DNA of 64,000 nucleotides, taken from Intrasporangium flavum. Its GTDB lineage: Bacteria > Actinomycetota > Actinomycetes > Actinomycetales > Dermatophilaceae. The position numbers were made by a program, and so were the translations under genes. This document shows, one piece after another, positions 8,809 through 17,018 of the stretch. The stretch lies in NCBI RefSeq assembly GCF_001956915.1, contig NZ_MLJO01000026.1, forward strand, positions 1-64,000, given 5' to 3'. Each line of letters begins with the position of its first letter. Positions within the stretch are counted from its first letter, which is position 1. The notes beneath the pieces were generated by a model. That model made no database searches, was not told the DNA's origin, and was given only the letters and a program-made list of their open reading frames with translations.

Positions 8809-9441
8809 GTGGACATCACCGAGGTCATCGCCCACCAGCACGAGGAGCAGCGACGGATGTTCGCGATGCTCGAGGAGTGGCCCCGCGACGACCACGAGGG
8901 ACTTGCCGCTGTGTGGAAGCGCCTCGAGGTGCTCCTCGAGGTGCACGCCGAGGCCGAGGAGCGCTACTTCTACCCCGAGCTGCTCCGCCTCGGCACGGGC
9001 GGCGCCGACGCCGAGTCGGTCGACGAGGAGGTCGAGGACGCCGTCCACGACCACAACGAGATCCGCAAGGCGGTGCGCAAGGTGGGCCGGTGCCGCACCG
9101 GGTCCGACGCGTGGTGGACCGCCGTCGTCGACGCCAACGTGCACAACAGCGACCACATGGGCGAGGAGGAGCGCCAGGACCTCGCCGACTTCCGCCAGCG
9201 CGCGAGCCTCGAGCTGCGACACGAGATCGCCGTGCAGTTCCTGCGCTACGAGGCCCAGCGCTGGGCCGACGGGATCACCCCGAGGGACAAGGACCCCGAG
9301 CGCTACGTCGACACGAAGAAGCCCGCGCGGGCCACGCGCACCGAGAAGCGCGCGGCCCGGTCCGCGACGAAGGCGACGCGCACCGGCCCCGCGCGCAAGG
9401 CCGCCTCGAAGAAGGCCTCGAAGGAGGCGTCCGAGGGCTGA
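8809..9441 (+). CDS. Hemerythrin domain-containing protein
   Basis: A 210-residue protein with a hemerythrin-like four-helix bundle: His/Glu pairs in HQHEEQ (residues 9-14), HAEAEERYFYPE (46-57), HDHNEIRK (80-87) and HNSDHMGEEE (112-121) fit a diiron-binding site. Relatives bind oxygen, nitric oxide or sense redox state. The last 60 residues are a Lys/Ala/Arg-rich tail resembling the basic tails of actinobacterial nucleoid proteins, which may bind DNA or RNA (inference). GTG 8809 is preferred to an upstream ATG at 8764 because GAAGGAG sits five bases before it. Confidence 0.88.
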   Translation: MDITEVIAHQHEEQRRMFAMLEEWPRDDHEGLAAVWKRLEVLLEVHAEAEERYFYPELLRLGTGGADAESVDEEVEDAVHDHNEIRKAVRKVGRCRTGSDAWWTAVVDANVHNSDHMGEEERQDLADFRQRASLELRHEIAVQFLRYEAQRWADGITPRDKDPERYVDTKKPARATRTEKRAARSATKATRTGPARKAASKKASKEASEG

Positions 9442-9456
9442 GGCTGCGGGCCGCCG

Positions 9457-10263
9457 TCAGTCGGCGTCGGCGGCGAGCGCCGCGACGACCCGGTCGTAGA
9501 CGCCCGTCGCGCCGGCGGCCACGAGCCCGGGCGGGGCGGTGTCGCGCGGCGAGTACGCCTCGCCGTCGGTGCGCCCGAGGACGCCGCCGGCCTCGGCGAG
9601 CAGGAGCGAGCCGGGCACGTGGTCCCACGGCGCGCCGCGCCCGTAGAGGACGTAGTCGGCCGCGCCCTCGACGAGCTTGGGGTAGTCGATGCCGCACGAC
9701 ACCCACGTCAGCTCGAGCGGCGGCAGGCCATCGAGGCTGCGCCCGATCCAGGCCCGGCGCGACGTGCGGCCGCGCAGCCCGTCAGGGCTGGAGGTGCCCG
9801 ACGCGTCGGGCACGGTGAGGCGCGTCGTGCCGTCGGCGTCGTGGCGCCACGCGCCGGCGCCGCGCTCGGCGACGTAGCCCAGCCCGTGCTGGGGCTGCCA
9901 GATCCAGGCCCGGACCGCCTCGCCGTCGACGGTCTCGCTGACCATGACGGCGTGGTCGGGCGAGCCGTGGACGAAGTTCTTCGTGCCGTCGACGGGGTCG
10001 AGAGTGAAGGCGTGCGACGCCGCGGCGTACCGGTCCATGAGGGCCGGGTCGGCGGCGAAGGTCTCCTCGCCGAGGACGACGGCGTCGGGGAAGGCGTCGA
10101 GCAGGGCGCGGCTGATGAGCACCTCGGCCTCGCGGTCGGCGTCGGTGACGAGGTCGCCGGGCCGCTTCTCGTGGACCTCTCCCTCGGCCAGGGCCCGGAA
10201 GCGCGGGTTGACCACCTCGTCGGCCACGTCGCGCAGCAGGGTCAGGATCTCGTCGGTGTCCAC
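9457..10263 (-). CDS. Inositol monophosphatase family protein
   Basis: A 268-residue metal-dependent sugar-phosphatase. Seen: GEE at residues 65-67, DPVDGTKNF at 89-97 and WDHVPG at 213-218, the three metal-binding motifs of the superfamily. The pattern would fit inositol-1-phosphatase, a histidinol-phosphatase of the HisN type or a fructose-1,6-bisphosphatase; no his or inositol genes lie nearby to decide. It converges with the hemerythrin gene, with a gap of 15 bases. Confidence 0.88.
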   Translation of the reverse strand: MDTDEILTLLRDVADEVVNPRFRALAEGEVHEKRPGDLVTDADREAEVLISRALLDAFPDAVVLGEETFAADPALMDRYAAASHAFTLDPVDGTKNFVHGSPDHAVMVSETVDGEAVRAWIWQPQHGLGYVAERGAGAWRHDADGTTRLTVPDASGTSSPDGLRGRTSRRAWIGRSLDGLPPLELTWVSCGIDYPKLVEGAADYVLYGRGAPWDHVPGSLLLAEAGGVLGRTDGEAYSPRDTAPPGLVAAGATGVYDRVVAALAADAD

Positions 10264-10501
10264 GTCAGCAACCTAGCCCCTCGCGCGACGCCCCTGCCGG
10301 AGCCCTGCCGGAGCGCCGCTGGAGGGCGGCTGGACCCCCGCTGGACGCCGCCTGCCGAGAGCATGTGCACCATCTGAGAGTTTCATGAAAACCTCTGTCC
10401 CCCAACCAGTTCCACCCTAACGAAAGCACCCACGGGATCGTCCGGAGGGTTACATTCCGCGCATCGGGGGCCTTCTGAACACACCCATGGATGGAGCACA
10501 C

Positions 10502-11818
10502 ATGAGACTGCGTTCCACAGCATCAGTCCTGGTCGCCGCCGCGTCACTCGTGGTGGCGGCCGGAGCGGCGACGGCGGGCACACCCACCGCGTCCGAGCCG
10601 CAGGTCATCAGCGACGACGCCCTCAAGGCCGAGTCGGTGACGATGGGAGGCGCCACGGTGCTGCCGACCACGCGCACGGTCGCCCACTGGCACGGGTCGA
10701 CGACCGACCCGTCCGACGGGAAGACGTACGGCTACAACATGGTCGGCGCCGACCCGCACTCGTGCGCCGGGGCGGCCTGCGACGTGACGGTCCAGGTCGA
10801 CATCACGCCGATCAAGGTCGTCATCGCCGGCCGGACGTTCGACGGCTCGGACGTCGTGCCCGCGACGCTGGCCTCGCCGCAGTTCGCCACCGGCGACTAC
10901 GGCTCGACGACGGCAGCGACCGCCGCCGGCGCGTTCCCGAGCTCCCCGGCCTTCGTCCGCGGCGCCGGAGGCCCCCTCTCGCAGGAGGACGCCGGGGTCC
11001 CGCTCCAGCTGCAGGACGCGACGATGCGAGCCCAGTTCGACAAGACCGGCACGAGCCCGTACCACCTGCGCCTGCACCCGAACGTGCTCGCCCCGGTGAC
11101 CATCACGGTGCCGAGCAACCAGGGCGGACTGCTCGCGAGCGGCCGCGGGGTCGTCTTCGCGAGCGTCGACATCGGCTGGTGGTCGGCGCAGATCACCAAC
11201 CTCGAGAGCAGCGCCGACCCGACGCACCTGCCGCTCTACCTCACCGACGACGTCATGCTCCACAGCGGCAAGTCGCTCACCGACTGCTGCGTCATCGGCT
11301 ACCACGGCACCAAGGCGGCGGGCGACCGCAAGGGCGGCGGCCAGACCCAGGGCAACGCCCCCGTGCAGACCTTCGCGTGGGCCTCCTACGTCAGCCCGGG
11401 CCTCTACTCCCGCCCGGACGGCGGCACCGACTGGGCGCTGCAGGACATCCACGCCATCAGCCACGAGATCGCCGAGTGGGCCGACGACCCGTTCGTCAAC
11501 AACGGCGTCGAGCCGTGGCTGACGCCGACCGCGCCCCAGTACGGCTGCACGTCGGTGCTCGAGACGGGTGACCCGGTCGTCGGCATCGGCTTCGCGCAGG
11601 GCACGAACACCTTCCGGCAGGGCCCCAACCCGAACGGTACCCGGAGCGCCGACGGCGCCTACCACCCCGAGGACGAGGCGCTCTTCCCGTGGTTCCTGCG
11701 CCTGCCTGCCGACGCGGCCGGCTCGGAGCCGACGCAGAGCGGGACCGGCGGTCGCTACACCCTCATGGGCGACCTCAACCCGTTCCCGGGCTTCCGCCAG
11801 CCGGCCACCGGCTGCTGA
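10502..11818 (+). CDS. Secreted protein with an HExxE motif
   Basis: A 438-residue protein with a clear Sec signal peptide (MRLR, hydrophobic core, cut near ATAG at residues 23-26). I do not recognise the family. The mature part is Gly/Ser/Thr-rich with several cysteines (SCAGAAC, DCC). The sequence SHEIAEWADDP at residues 320-330 resembles the HExxE/HExxH helix of zinc-dependent proteins, and HEhAE-x-DP segments occur in secreted actinobacterial and fungal proteins of unknown activity. Metal binding or proteolysis is inference. ATG 10502 is preferred because GGAG lies five bases before it; ATG 10487 is in frame. A strong hairpin follows the gene. Confidence 0.78.
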   Translation: MRLRSTASVLVAAASLVVAAGAATAGTPTASEPQVISDDALKAESVTMGGATVLPTTRTVAHWHGSTTDPSDGKTYGYNMVGADPHSCAGAACDVTVQVDITPIKVVIAGRTFDGSDVVPATLASPQFATGDYGSTTAATAAGAFPSSPAFVRGAGGPLSQEDAGVPLQLQDATMRAQFDKTGTSPYHLRLHPNVLAPVTITVPSNQGGLLASGRGVVFASVDIGWWSAQITNLESSADPTHLPLYLTDDVMLHSGKSLTDCCVIGYHGTKAAGDRKGGGQTQGNAPVQTFAWASYVSPGLYSRPDGGTDWALQDIHAISHEIAEWADDPFVNNGVEPWLTPTAPQYGCTSVLETGDPVVGIGFAQGTNTFRQGPNPNGTRSADGAYHPEDEALFPWFLRLPADAAGSEPTQSGTGGRYTLMGDLNPFPGFRQPATGC

Positions 11819-11858
11819 CGCCCCGGCTCGCCCCTGCTCGCCCCGGCGAGCGCGTCCC

Positions 11859-11894
11859 GACGCCCACCCCCGCCCTCGCGCGGGGGTGGGCGTC
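11859..11894. terminator. Strong bidirectional hairpin
   Basis: A perfect 14-base-pair stem (11859-11872 with 11881-11894) around an 8-base loop sits exactly between the convergent secreted-protein and HTH-regulator genes. Its symmetry allows it to end transcription from both sides. No U-run follows, as is common for high-GC actinobacterial terminators. Confidence 0.85.
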
Positions 11895-11900
11895 GGCGCG

Positions 11901-13583
11901 TCAGGCCGGCTCGCCGTCGGGACGCAGGTGGTCCGGCAGCCCCAGCCAGTAGCCGAGGATGCCGCGGGCCACGCCGTCAGGGCCGGGACGCGGCCGGTCC
12001 GCCGGGTCGCCGATCGTCGGGTCCGCGGGCCGACCGTCGGGTCCGGTGGCGAGCTCGGTCGCGAGGCCGGTGGCGAGCTCGGGCTCGGGGTCGGGCTCGG
12101 CGGGCAGGGCGTCGGCGAGCGCCCGCAGCAGGTCGTCTCGGCCCCGCATGCCGAGCGCGTAGACGAGGCTGCGGACGTGGTCGCCGGCGTCGTGGCCCGT
12201 GCCGGTCGCCACGATGCCCGCGACGCGCAGCGCCACGGCGCGCTCACGGGCGTCGCGCCGGGGCGAGGACGGCTCGATGGCGTTGCCGAGGACGTACCCG
12301 GCGGTCGTCGCGACGTCGGTCGGGGTGTCCGGACCGAGGCTGACCCGCTCGAACAGGTCGAGGTCCTCGGCCTGCCCGAGCCACGACAGGATGGTCAGGC
12401 TCTCGTGGGCGGCGACGACGTCGCCCTGGCCGAGCGCGTCGGCGAGCGCCCGCGCCTGCACGCGACCCACGACCCCGGCCTGCGGCGACACCATGAGGAT
12501 GCCGAGCGCCGTGCCGCGCTCGCCCTCGTCGGTCGACCCGAGGGCGGTCTCGAGCAGGTGGGCGAGCACCGGCTCCTCGATCGACTCGTGCCCGCCGGCC
12601 TCCTCGAGCTCGGCGCGGATGCGCTTCATGGACGTGCGGAACGCCTCGGCGCTGATGGCCCGGCCGTCGCGGATGATCGAGGCGGCCACGCGTCGGTCCT
12701 CGGCCGTCAGCACCGTCGCGAGGCGTGGGGCGCTGATGCCGAGGGCCCGCACGAGGTTCGCCGCGCCGCGGTGCACGCGGTAGGGCAGGTCGGGGTCGCG
12801 CAGGTGCTGCACGGCGAGCCGGGCGGCCTCCAGCCGCACCTCGCCGTCGAGCCGGCGGCCCTGCACGAGGGTCGTCAGCACGATGAGGCAGGCCCGCAGC
12901 ACGCTGGGGTTGGTCGGCCGGCGCAGCTGGTCGAGGACGACCGACACCGCTTCCGGGTGGTCGGTGTGGTGGAGCATGCCGAGCGGGTCGTTGTAGAACT
13001 GCGCGTCGGGCCGGCCCGTCACCTCCGCCGCCATCGCGGCCACGAGGGGCCCGCTGCGGGCGTGCCCGACGAGACGCGCGAGCGCCTCGGAGCGCTGGGC
13101 GTACCCGATGCCGAGGCCGAGGCTCGTCTCCTCGAGCAGCCGCCGCAGCAGCGCCTCCCAGTCGCTCGCGCGCACGAGCGGCCGCCCGATCCGGCCGAGG
13201 GCGTCGGTCAGCTCGTCCCACTCGAGGCCGGTCATGCGGTCCTCGGACAGGGCGCGCTCGAGGAGCAGCAGGGTGCGGTCGGTGTCGGGCTCGTCGGCGG
13301 GCGACAGCACGGCCACCGACCGGACCGGGTTGCGGGCCCGGCCGAACCGGTCGACCGCCGTCAGGAGCGTGCCCTCGTCGAGGTGGAGCACCTGCTCGTA
13401 GCGCCGCACGAGGTGACGCGTCATGACGACGTGCCCCCGCTCCCAGCGTCCGACCTGGGCCCGATGCACCGGCGTGGCCACGCCGTTGCCCTGCGCGAAG
13501 CCCGCGGCGCTGCGCAGGGTGGGGTCGAGGGCGTTGAGCCGCGCGTTCCGCAGCACCCACTGGATCTCGTCGATGAGCTGCAT
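11901..13583 (-). CDS. HTH regulator with HEAT-like helical repeats
   Basis: A 560-residue protein. The N-terminal 75 residues form an XRE-like helix-turn-helix (RAQVGRWERGHVV at residues 41-53 looks like a recognition helix). The long remainder is almost entirely alpha-helical with repeats such as ARLAVQHLRDPDLPYRVHRG, suggestive of HEAT/TPR-like superhelices. The C-terminus has a Pro/Asp-rich low-complexity stretch. Similar large HTH-repeat proteins are common in actinobacteria, often without known function. It is divergent from the GNAT gene across a 511-base spacer that contains structured elements. Role as a transcription factor is inferred from the HTH. Confidence 0.75.
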   Translation of the reverse strand: MQLIDEIQWVLRNARLNALDPTLRSAAGFAQGNGVATPVHRAQVGRWERGHVVMTRHLVRRYEQVLHLDEGTLLTAVDRFGRARNPVRSVAVLSPADEPDTDRTLLLLERALSEDRMTGLEWDELTDALGRIGRPLVRASDWEALLRRLLEETSLGLGIGYAQRSEALARLVGHARSGPLVAAMAAEVTGRPDAQFYNDPLGMLHHTDHPEAVSVVLDQLRRPTNPSVLRACLIVLTTLVQGRRLDGEVRLEAARLAVQHLRDPDLPYRVHRGAANLVRALGISAPRLATVLTAEDRRVAASIIRDGRAISAEAFRTSMKRIRAELEEAGGHESIEEPVLAHLLETALGSTDEGERGTALGILMVSPQAGVVGRVQARALADALGQGDVVAAHESLTILSWLGQAEDLDLFERVSLGPDTPTDVATTAGYVLGNAIEPSSPRRDARERAVALRVAGIVATGTGHDAGDHVRSLVYALGMRGRDDLLRALADALPAEPDPEPELATGLATELATGPDGRPADPTIGDPADRPRPGPDGVARGILGYWLGLPDHLRPDGEPA

Positions 13584-13670
13584 CGCCTGTCACCTACCCC
13601 CGTCCGCAGGCACATACCGGGCGCCGACGGGGTCGTGGTTGCACGAGGACGTCCGCCGCGCAACCTCGGC

Positions 13671-13685
13671 CTTCGGATTCCGAAG
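13671..13685. promoter_or_regulatory. Small palindrome in divergent spacer
   Basis: CTTCGG and CCGAAG separated by three bases (13671-13685), located 88 bases upstream of the HTH regulator start and near a TAGGGT (13693-13698). It could be an operator for the neighbouring regulator. Inference from position only. Confidence 0.3.
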
Positions 13686-13699
13686 CAGTTCGTAGGGTG

Positions 13700-14032
13700 G
13701 CGCGAACGGGGGAGGCACGGGCGCGGAGCCGCAGTCTGGGGGCGGCTCCGGGGCTCGACCCCACGGCACCCGATCCGGCAGGCAGCCCGGCACACGGTCC
13801 GGCGCAGCCGGGCGCACTCGGCCGACCCCTGTCCACCCCTGCATCGCAACGTCCCCTCAACCGACGCGGCGTCCCCGGTCGGACGCTCGCAACTCCCCCG
13901 AGTTGCGGCGGGCAAACTGCTGCGCAACGCGCGTTTGCCCGGTTACCCCTGTGGGTACGGTAGGCCCCGGAACGCAGCCAGTGGAGGGGAAGCGGGCCTT
14001 TTGGACCGGGAGCCGGTGTTCGGCTCCCGGTC
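13700..14032 (+). ncRNA. Candidate structured small RNA or leader ending in a terminator
   Basis: No protein gene is convincing between 13584 and 14094. The plus strand can fold into consecutive stems: 13724-13732 with 13742-13750 (9 bp), 13888-13895 with 13900-13907 (8 bp, closed by a CCCC loop), 13909-13917 with 13933-13941 (9 bp), a TACCC/GGGTA stem near 13944-13957, and finally the terminator hairpin at 14004-14032. A terminator placed before, not after, the GNAT gene implies either an independent small RNA or an attenuated leader. It does not match any riboswitch or 6S, SRP, tmRNA or RNase P consensus I know; the C-loop stems recall actinobacterial 6C RNA only loosely. The 5' boundary is a guess. 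Confidence 0.4.
14004..14032 (+). terminator. Intrinsic terminator-like hairpin upstream of the GNAT gene
   Basis: A perfect 12-bp stem (14004-14015 with 14021-14032) with a 5-base GTGTT loop, followed by TTCCC. It lies 62 bases before the GNAT start codon and thus ends an upstream transcript. Confidence 0.7.
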
Positions 14033-14094
14033 TTCCCGCGTCCGGACCCATAACCCGTGGCTCGGTGTCGTGGTCGGCTGGCAGGGTTGCCCCC

Positions 14095-15315
14095 GTGAAC
14101 CCCGCGCACCCGCAGCCAGCCCCCACCTCCGTGACCGCACCGAGCCTCACCGACGGCATCGTGACGCTGCGGGTGCACACCGACGCCGACGCCGACGCGG
14201 TCGTCGAGCAGTCGTCCGACGCGGACAGCCTGCGGTGGACGACCGTTCCGCGCCCGTACGGCCGCGACGACGCCCTCGGCTGGATCGAGGGCAACCGCGC
14301 CGCATGGCTCACCCCCGACGGCACCCGCACCTGGGCCATCGACTGGGTCGACCCGAACGACCCGGCCGGTCGCCCGCGGTTCGGCGGCAGCATCGACCTG
14401 CGCCCGATGGTGCGCCCCGGCGTCGGCGAGCTCGGCTTCGGCCTGCACCCCGACGCCCGCGGCCACGGCGTCATGGCGCGGGCGGTCCGCCTCGTGCTCG
14501 CCCACGCCTTCTCCGAGGGCGGGTGGGGGCAGCCGCTGACCCGCGTGCACTGGCGAGCGGTGCGCGGCAACTGGGGCTCGCGACGCGTCGCGTGGGCCAC
14601 CGGGTTCACCCCGCACGGCACGCTCCCCGACAGCCACCCCGACCCGTCGGGCCAGTCCCCCGCGCTCGACACGTGGACGGCCAGCATCGGCCCCGGCGAC
14701 GGCACCCGGCCGGCCGCGCCCTGGTTCGAGCCCACCGTCGTCGAGGCGCCCGAAGCCGGCCTGCGGCTGCGGCCGTGGCGGCCAGAGGACGCCGAGGCCA
14801 TCGAGCCGCGCGACGCCGACCCGACGCACTGGATGCCGGCCCGCTCAGTGCTCTCCACCGACACCTTCCCCCTGTGGCTGCTCGTGCGCCAGGAGCGGAT
14901 GGCCGAGGGCACGGCCGTCGACTGGTGCGTCGCCGACGCCACCACCGACCGCGCCCTCGGCGGCGTCACGGTGTTCTCCCGCGTCGGGCCGATGACCGGC
15001 GACGCCGCCGAGCTCGGCTACCAGCTGTTCCCGAGCGCCCGGGGCCGGGGCGTGGCCAAGACGGCCGCACGGCTCGCCACCGCGCACGCCTTCCGGCCGC
15101 GCGAGGAGGGTGGCCTCGGGCTGCGCCGGCTCGTCGCCGAGACCGCGGCCGACAACGACGCGAGCAACGCGGTGCTGCGGGCCACGGGGTTCACCTCGTG
15201 GGGTCGCGAGGTCGCCGTCGACGTGCTCGCCGACGGCTCCTGGGGCGACGGCCTGCACTGGCAGCTGTTCCGCGACGACTGGCTCGCGAAGGACGCCCAC
15301 CGGCAGCAGGGGTAG
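14095..15315 (+). CDS. Tandem GNAT acetyltransferase
   Basis: A 406-residue protein with two GNAT-type N-acetyltransferase halves. The first spans residues about 17-190 (LGFGLHPDARGHGVMARAVR is the acetyl-CoA-binding loop) and the second about 215-395 (LGYQLFPSARGRGVAKTAAR). Both halves keep the R/Q-x-x-G-x-G/A pocket, so both may bind acetyl-CoA. Substrate unknown; RimJ/RimL-like enzymes are the closest style. Start GTG 14095 is taken because homologous sequence begins shortly after; the frame is open upstream through the terminator hairpin, which argues against a longer protein. Confidence 0.85.
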   Translation: MNPAHPQPAPTSVTAPSLTDGIVTLRVHTDADADAVVEQSSDADSLRWTTVPRPYGRDDALGWIEGNRAAWLTPDGTRTWAIDWVDPNDPAGRPRFGGSIDLRPMVRPGVGELGFGLHPDARGHGVMARAVRLVLAHAFSEGGWGQPLTRVHWRAVRGNWGSRRVAWATGFTPHGTLPDSHPDPSGQSPALDTWTASIGPGDGTRPAAPWFEPTVVEAPEAGLRLRPWRPEDAEAIEPRDADPTHWMPARSVLSTDTFPLWLLVRQERMAEGTAVDWCVADATTDRALGGVTVFSRVGPMTGDAAELGYQLFPSARGRGVAKTAARLATAHAFRPREEGGLGLRRLVAETAADNDASNAVLRATGFTSWGREVAVDVLADGSWGDGLHWQLFRDDWLAKDAHRQQG

Positions 15316-15394
15316 CCGCGGCGGGTATGTGCGGGAGTGAGTCCGTCCAGCGACCACCACCGACCCGCACACCGACCCGCGAAGGAGGCCCGAC

Positions 15395-15952
15395 GTGAGG
15401 CTGCGCCACGACCAGGAGCTCGACGCACCCGCCGACCTCGTCTGGGAGCACTTCATGGACCTGCGCCGGATCGGGCGCAGCTTCCCCGGCGCCGAGGTCA
15501 CCGAGGTCGACGGCGACGCGTTCGTCGGGCAGATCCGCGCCCGGCTCGGGCCGCTGTCGGTGTGGTTCGACGGGACCGGCTCGATGATCGAGCGCGACGC
15601 GTCCGCGCGGCGGGCCCGCCTCGAGGCCACCGGCCAGGAGCGGCACGGCCTGGGCAAGGCGACCATCGGCGTCACCCTCACGCTGCACCCGCTCACGGCC
15701 GAGCGCACCCGGGCCCGGCTCGACACCTCGCTCGACTTCTACGGGATGCCGCTCGAGGTCGGCCGCGGCCTCGTGCAGCGCGCGTCCGACCCGCTCATCG
15801 AGCGGTTCCTGACCAACATGGCCCGCGCGGGCGACGCGGCGGGCGATGCCCCCGGCGCGACCGACGACGACTCCGGCCCGCTCGACCTCGTGCGCACGGC
15901 GGGCGACCTGCTCGGCTCCTTCCGCCGTGACGGCGGGCGCCGCCGGCGCTGA
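15395..15952 (+). CDS. SRPBCC family protein (CoxG-like)
   Basis: A 185-residue protein of the START/Bet v1-like SRPBCC superfamily. The N-terminal half, with APADLVWEHFMDLRRIGRSF, PGAEV and a GxxxKATIG segment, matches the carbon-monoxide dehydrogenase subunit G (CoxG) subgroup. Such proteins bind hydrophobic ligands or assist enzyme maturation; no CO dehydrogenase genes are seen nearby. The C-terminal 40 residues are Asp/Gly then Arg-rich and probably flexible. GTG 15395 has GAAGGAGG seven bases upstream. It is probably cotranscribed with the downstream NAD(P)-binding gene. Confidence 0.82.
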   Translation: MRLRHDQELDAPADLVWEHFMDLRRIGRSFPGAEVTEVDGDAFVGQIRARLGPLSVWFDGTGSMIERDASARRARLEATGQERHGLGKATIGVTLTLHPLTAERTRARLDTSLDFYGMPLEVGRGLVQRASDPLIERFLTNMARAGDAAGDAPGATDDDSGPLDLVRTAGDLLGSFRRDGGRRRR

Positions 15953-15980
15953 GACGGGTGACGGGGCGGGTGACGGGCGG

Positions 15981-17018
15981 GTGACGGCGCGGGTGGCGCT
16001 TCGGGTGGCGGTCGTCGGGGCCAGCGGGTACGTCGGCTCGCGGCTCGTCCCCGAGCTGCTCGCGCGCGGCCACGAGGTCGTCGCCCTGCACCGGCGGCCC
16101 GAGCCGCAGCGCTTCCCGTGGTCCGACGCGGTGCAGTGGCGCCGGGCCGACGTGCAGGACGAGGCGCAGGTCGTCGCGGCCCTCGAGGGCGTCGACGCCG
16201 TGTGCCACCTCGTGCACGGCCTCGACGACGCCGACTTCCTGCAGCGCGACCGGCGGGCCGCCGACAACGTCGCCTACGCCACCGGCCGCGTCGGCGCCCG
16301 GCGGCTCGTCTACCTGTCGGGCATCGTGCCCGACCTGCCGCTCGAGCAGCTGTCCGAGCACCTCCTGTCGCGCCTCGAGGTGGAGCAGGTGCTCGCCGGG
16401 GCCGACGCGTCGGTGCTGACCCTGCGCGCGTCGATGGTCATCGGGGCCGGCTCGACGAGCTTCGAGGTGATGCGCCAGGCCTCCCACCGGCTGCCCGTCG
16501 TGCAGGCGGTGCCGGCGTGGATGCGGGGGTCGGTCATCCAGCCGGTCAGCGCGGCCGACGCGGTGTGGGCCCTGGCGGAGGCGCTCGAGCGGCCCGACGT
16601 GACCGGCTGGCTCGACCTCGTCGGGCCCGAGGCGCTCGGCTACGTCGACCTGCTGCGGACCTACGCGGCGCAGGCCCGCCTCGTGCGGGTGCAGGTGCCG
16701 GTGTGGCTCGCGCCCGTCGACACGGTGGCCCGGCTCGCCGGCGCGCTCGTCGACGTGCCGAGCCGCACCGTCGAGTCGCTCGTGCCGAGCCTCGGGCACG
16801 ACATGGTCGCGACGCGCGACGCCGCGACGGTGCTCGGCGAGGCCCCGACCGGCCGGCTCACCCCCGCCGAGGCGATCGCACGTGCGCTCGCCGAGGAGCG
16901 GGAGGACGGGGCCGCGGTCGGCGGCGACCCCCAGCGTCCGTCGGCCGGCGACCCCGACTGGTCGCGCCACCGCCCGCTGCTCACCTGGCTGCGCTCGCTC
17001 GCTCAGCGGGCGATGTAG
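15981..17018 (+). CDS. NAD(P)H-binding atypical SDR protein
   Basis: About 345 residues with an N-terminal Rossmann motif VGASGYVGSRLVPELLARGH, followed by AVCHLVHGLDDADF and RLVYLSGIVPD, the features of atypical/extended SDR proteins related to the NmrA-like and complex I NDUFA9-like groups. These bind NAD(P) and act as reductases, epimerases or redox sensors. Starts at GTG 15981, 15993 and 16005 are in frame, the first lying just after the previous stop codon. The 3' end overlaps the convergent SDR gene by 16 bases, which could allow antisense interference. Confidence 0.82.
   Translation: MTARVALRVAVVGASGYVGSRLVPELLARGHEVVALHRRPEPQRFPWSDAVQWRRADVQDEAQVVAALEGVDAVCHLVHGLDDADFLQRDRRAADNVAYATGRVGARRLVYLSGIVPDLPLEQLSEHLLSRLEVEQVLAGADASVLTLRASMVIGAGSTSFEVMRQASHRLPVVQAVPAWMRGSVIQPVSAADAVWALAEALERPDVTGWLDLVGPEALGYVDLLRTYAAQARLVRVQVPVWLAPVDTVARLAGALVDVPSRTVESLVPSLGHDMVATRDAATVLGEAPTGRLTPAEAIARALAEEREDGAAVGGDPQRPSAGDPDWSRHRPLLTWLRSLAQRAM

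Noticed and set aside
13700-14032. Possible 6C, SRP, 6S or riboswitch RNA
   Set aside because: The C-rich loop and stems recall 6C RNA, and a GGCCCCGGAACGCAGCC stretch recalls the SRP motif, but neither matches a full consensus; kept only as an unclassified candidate RNA.
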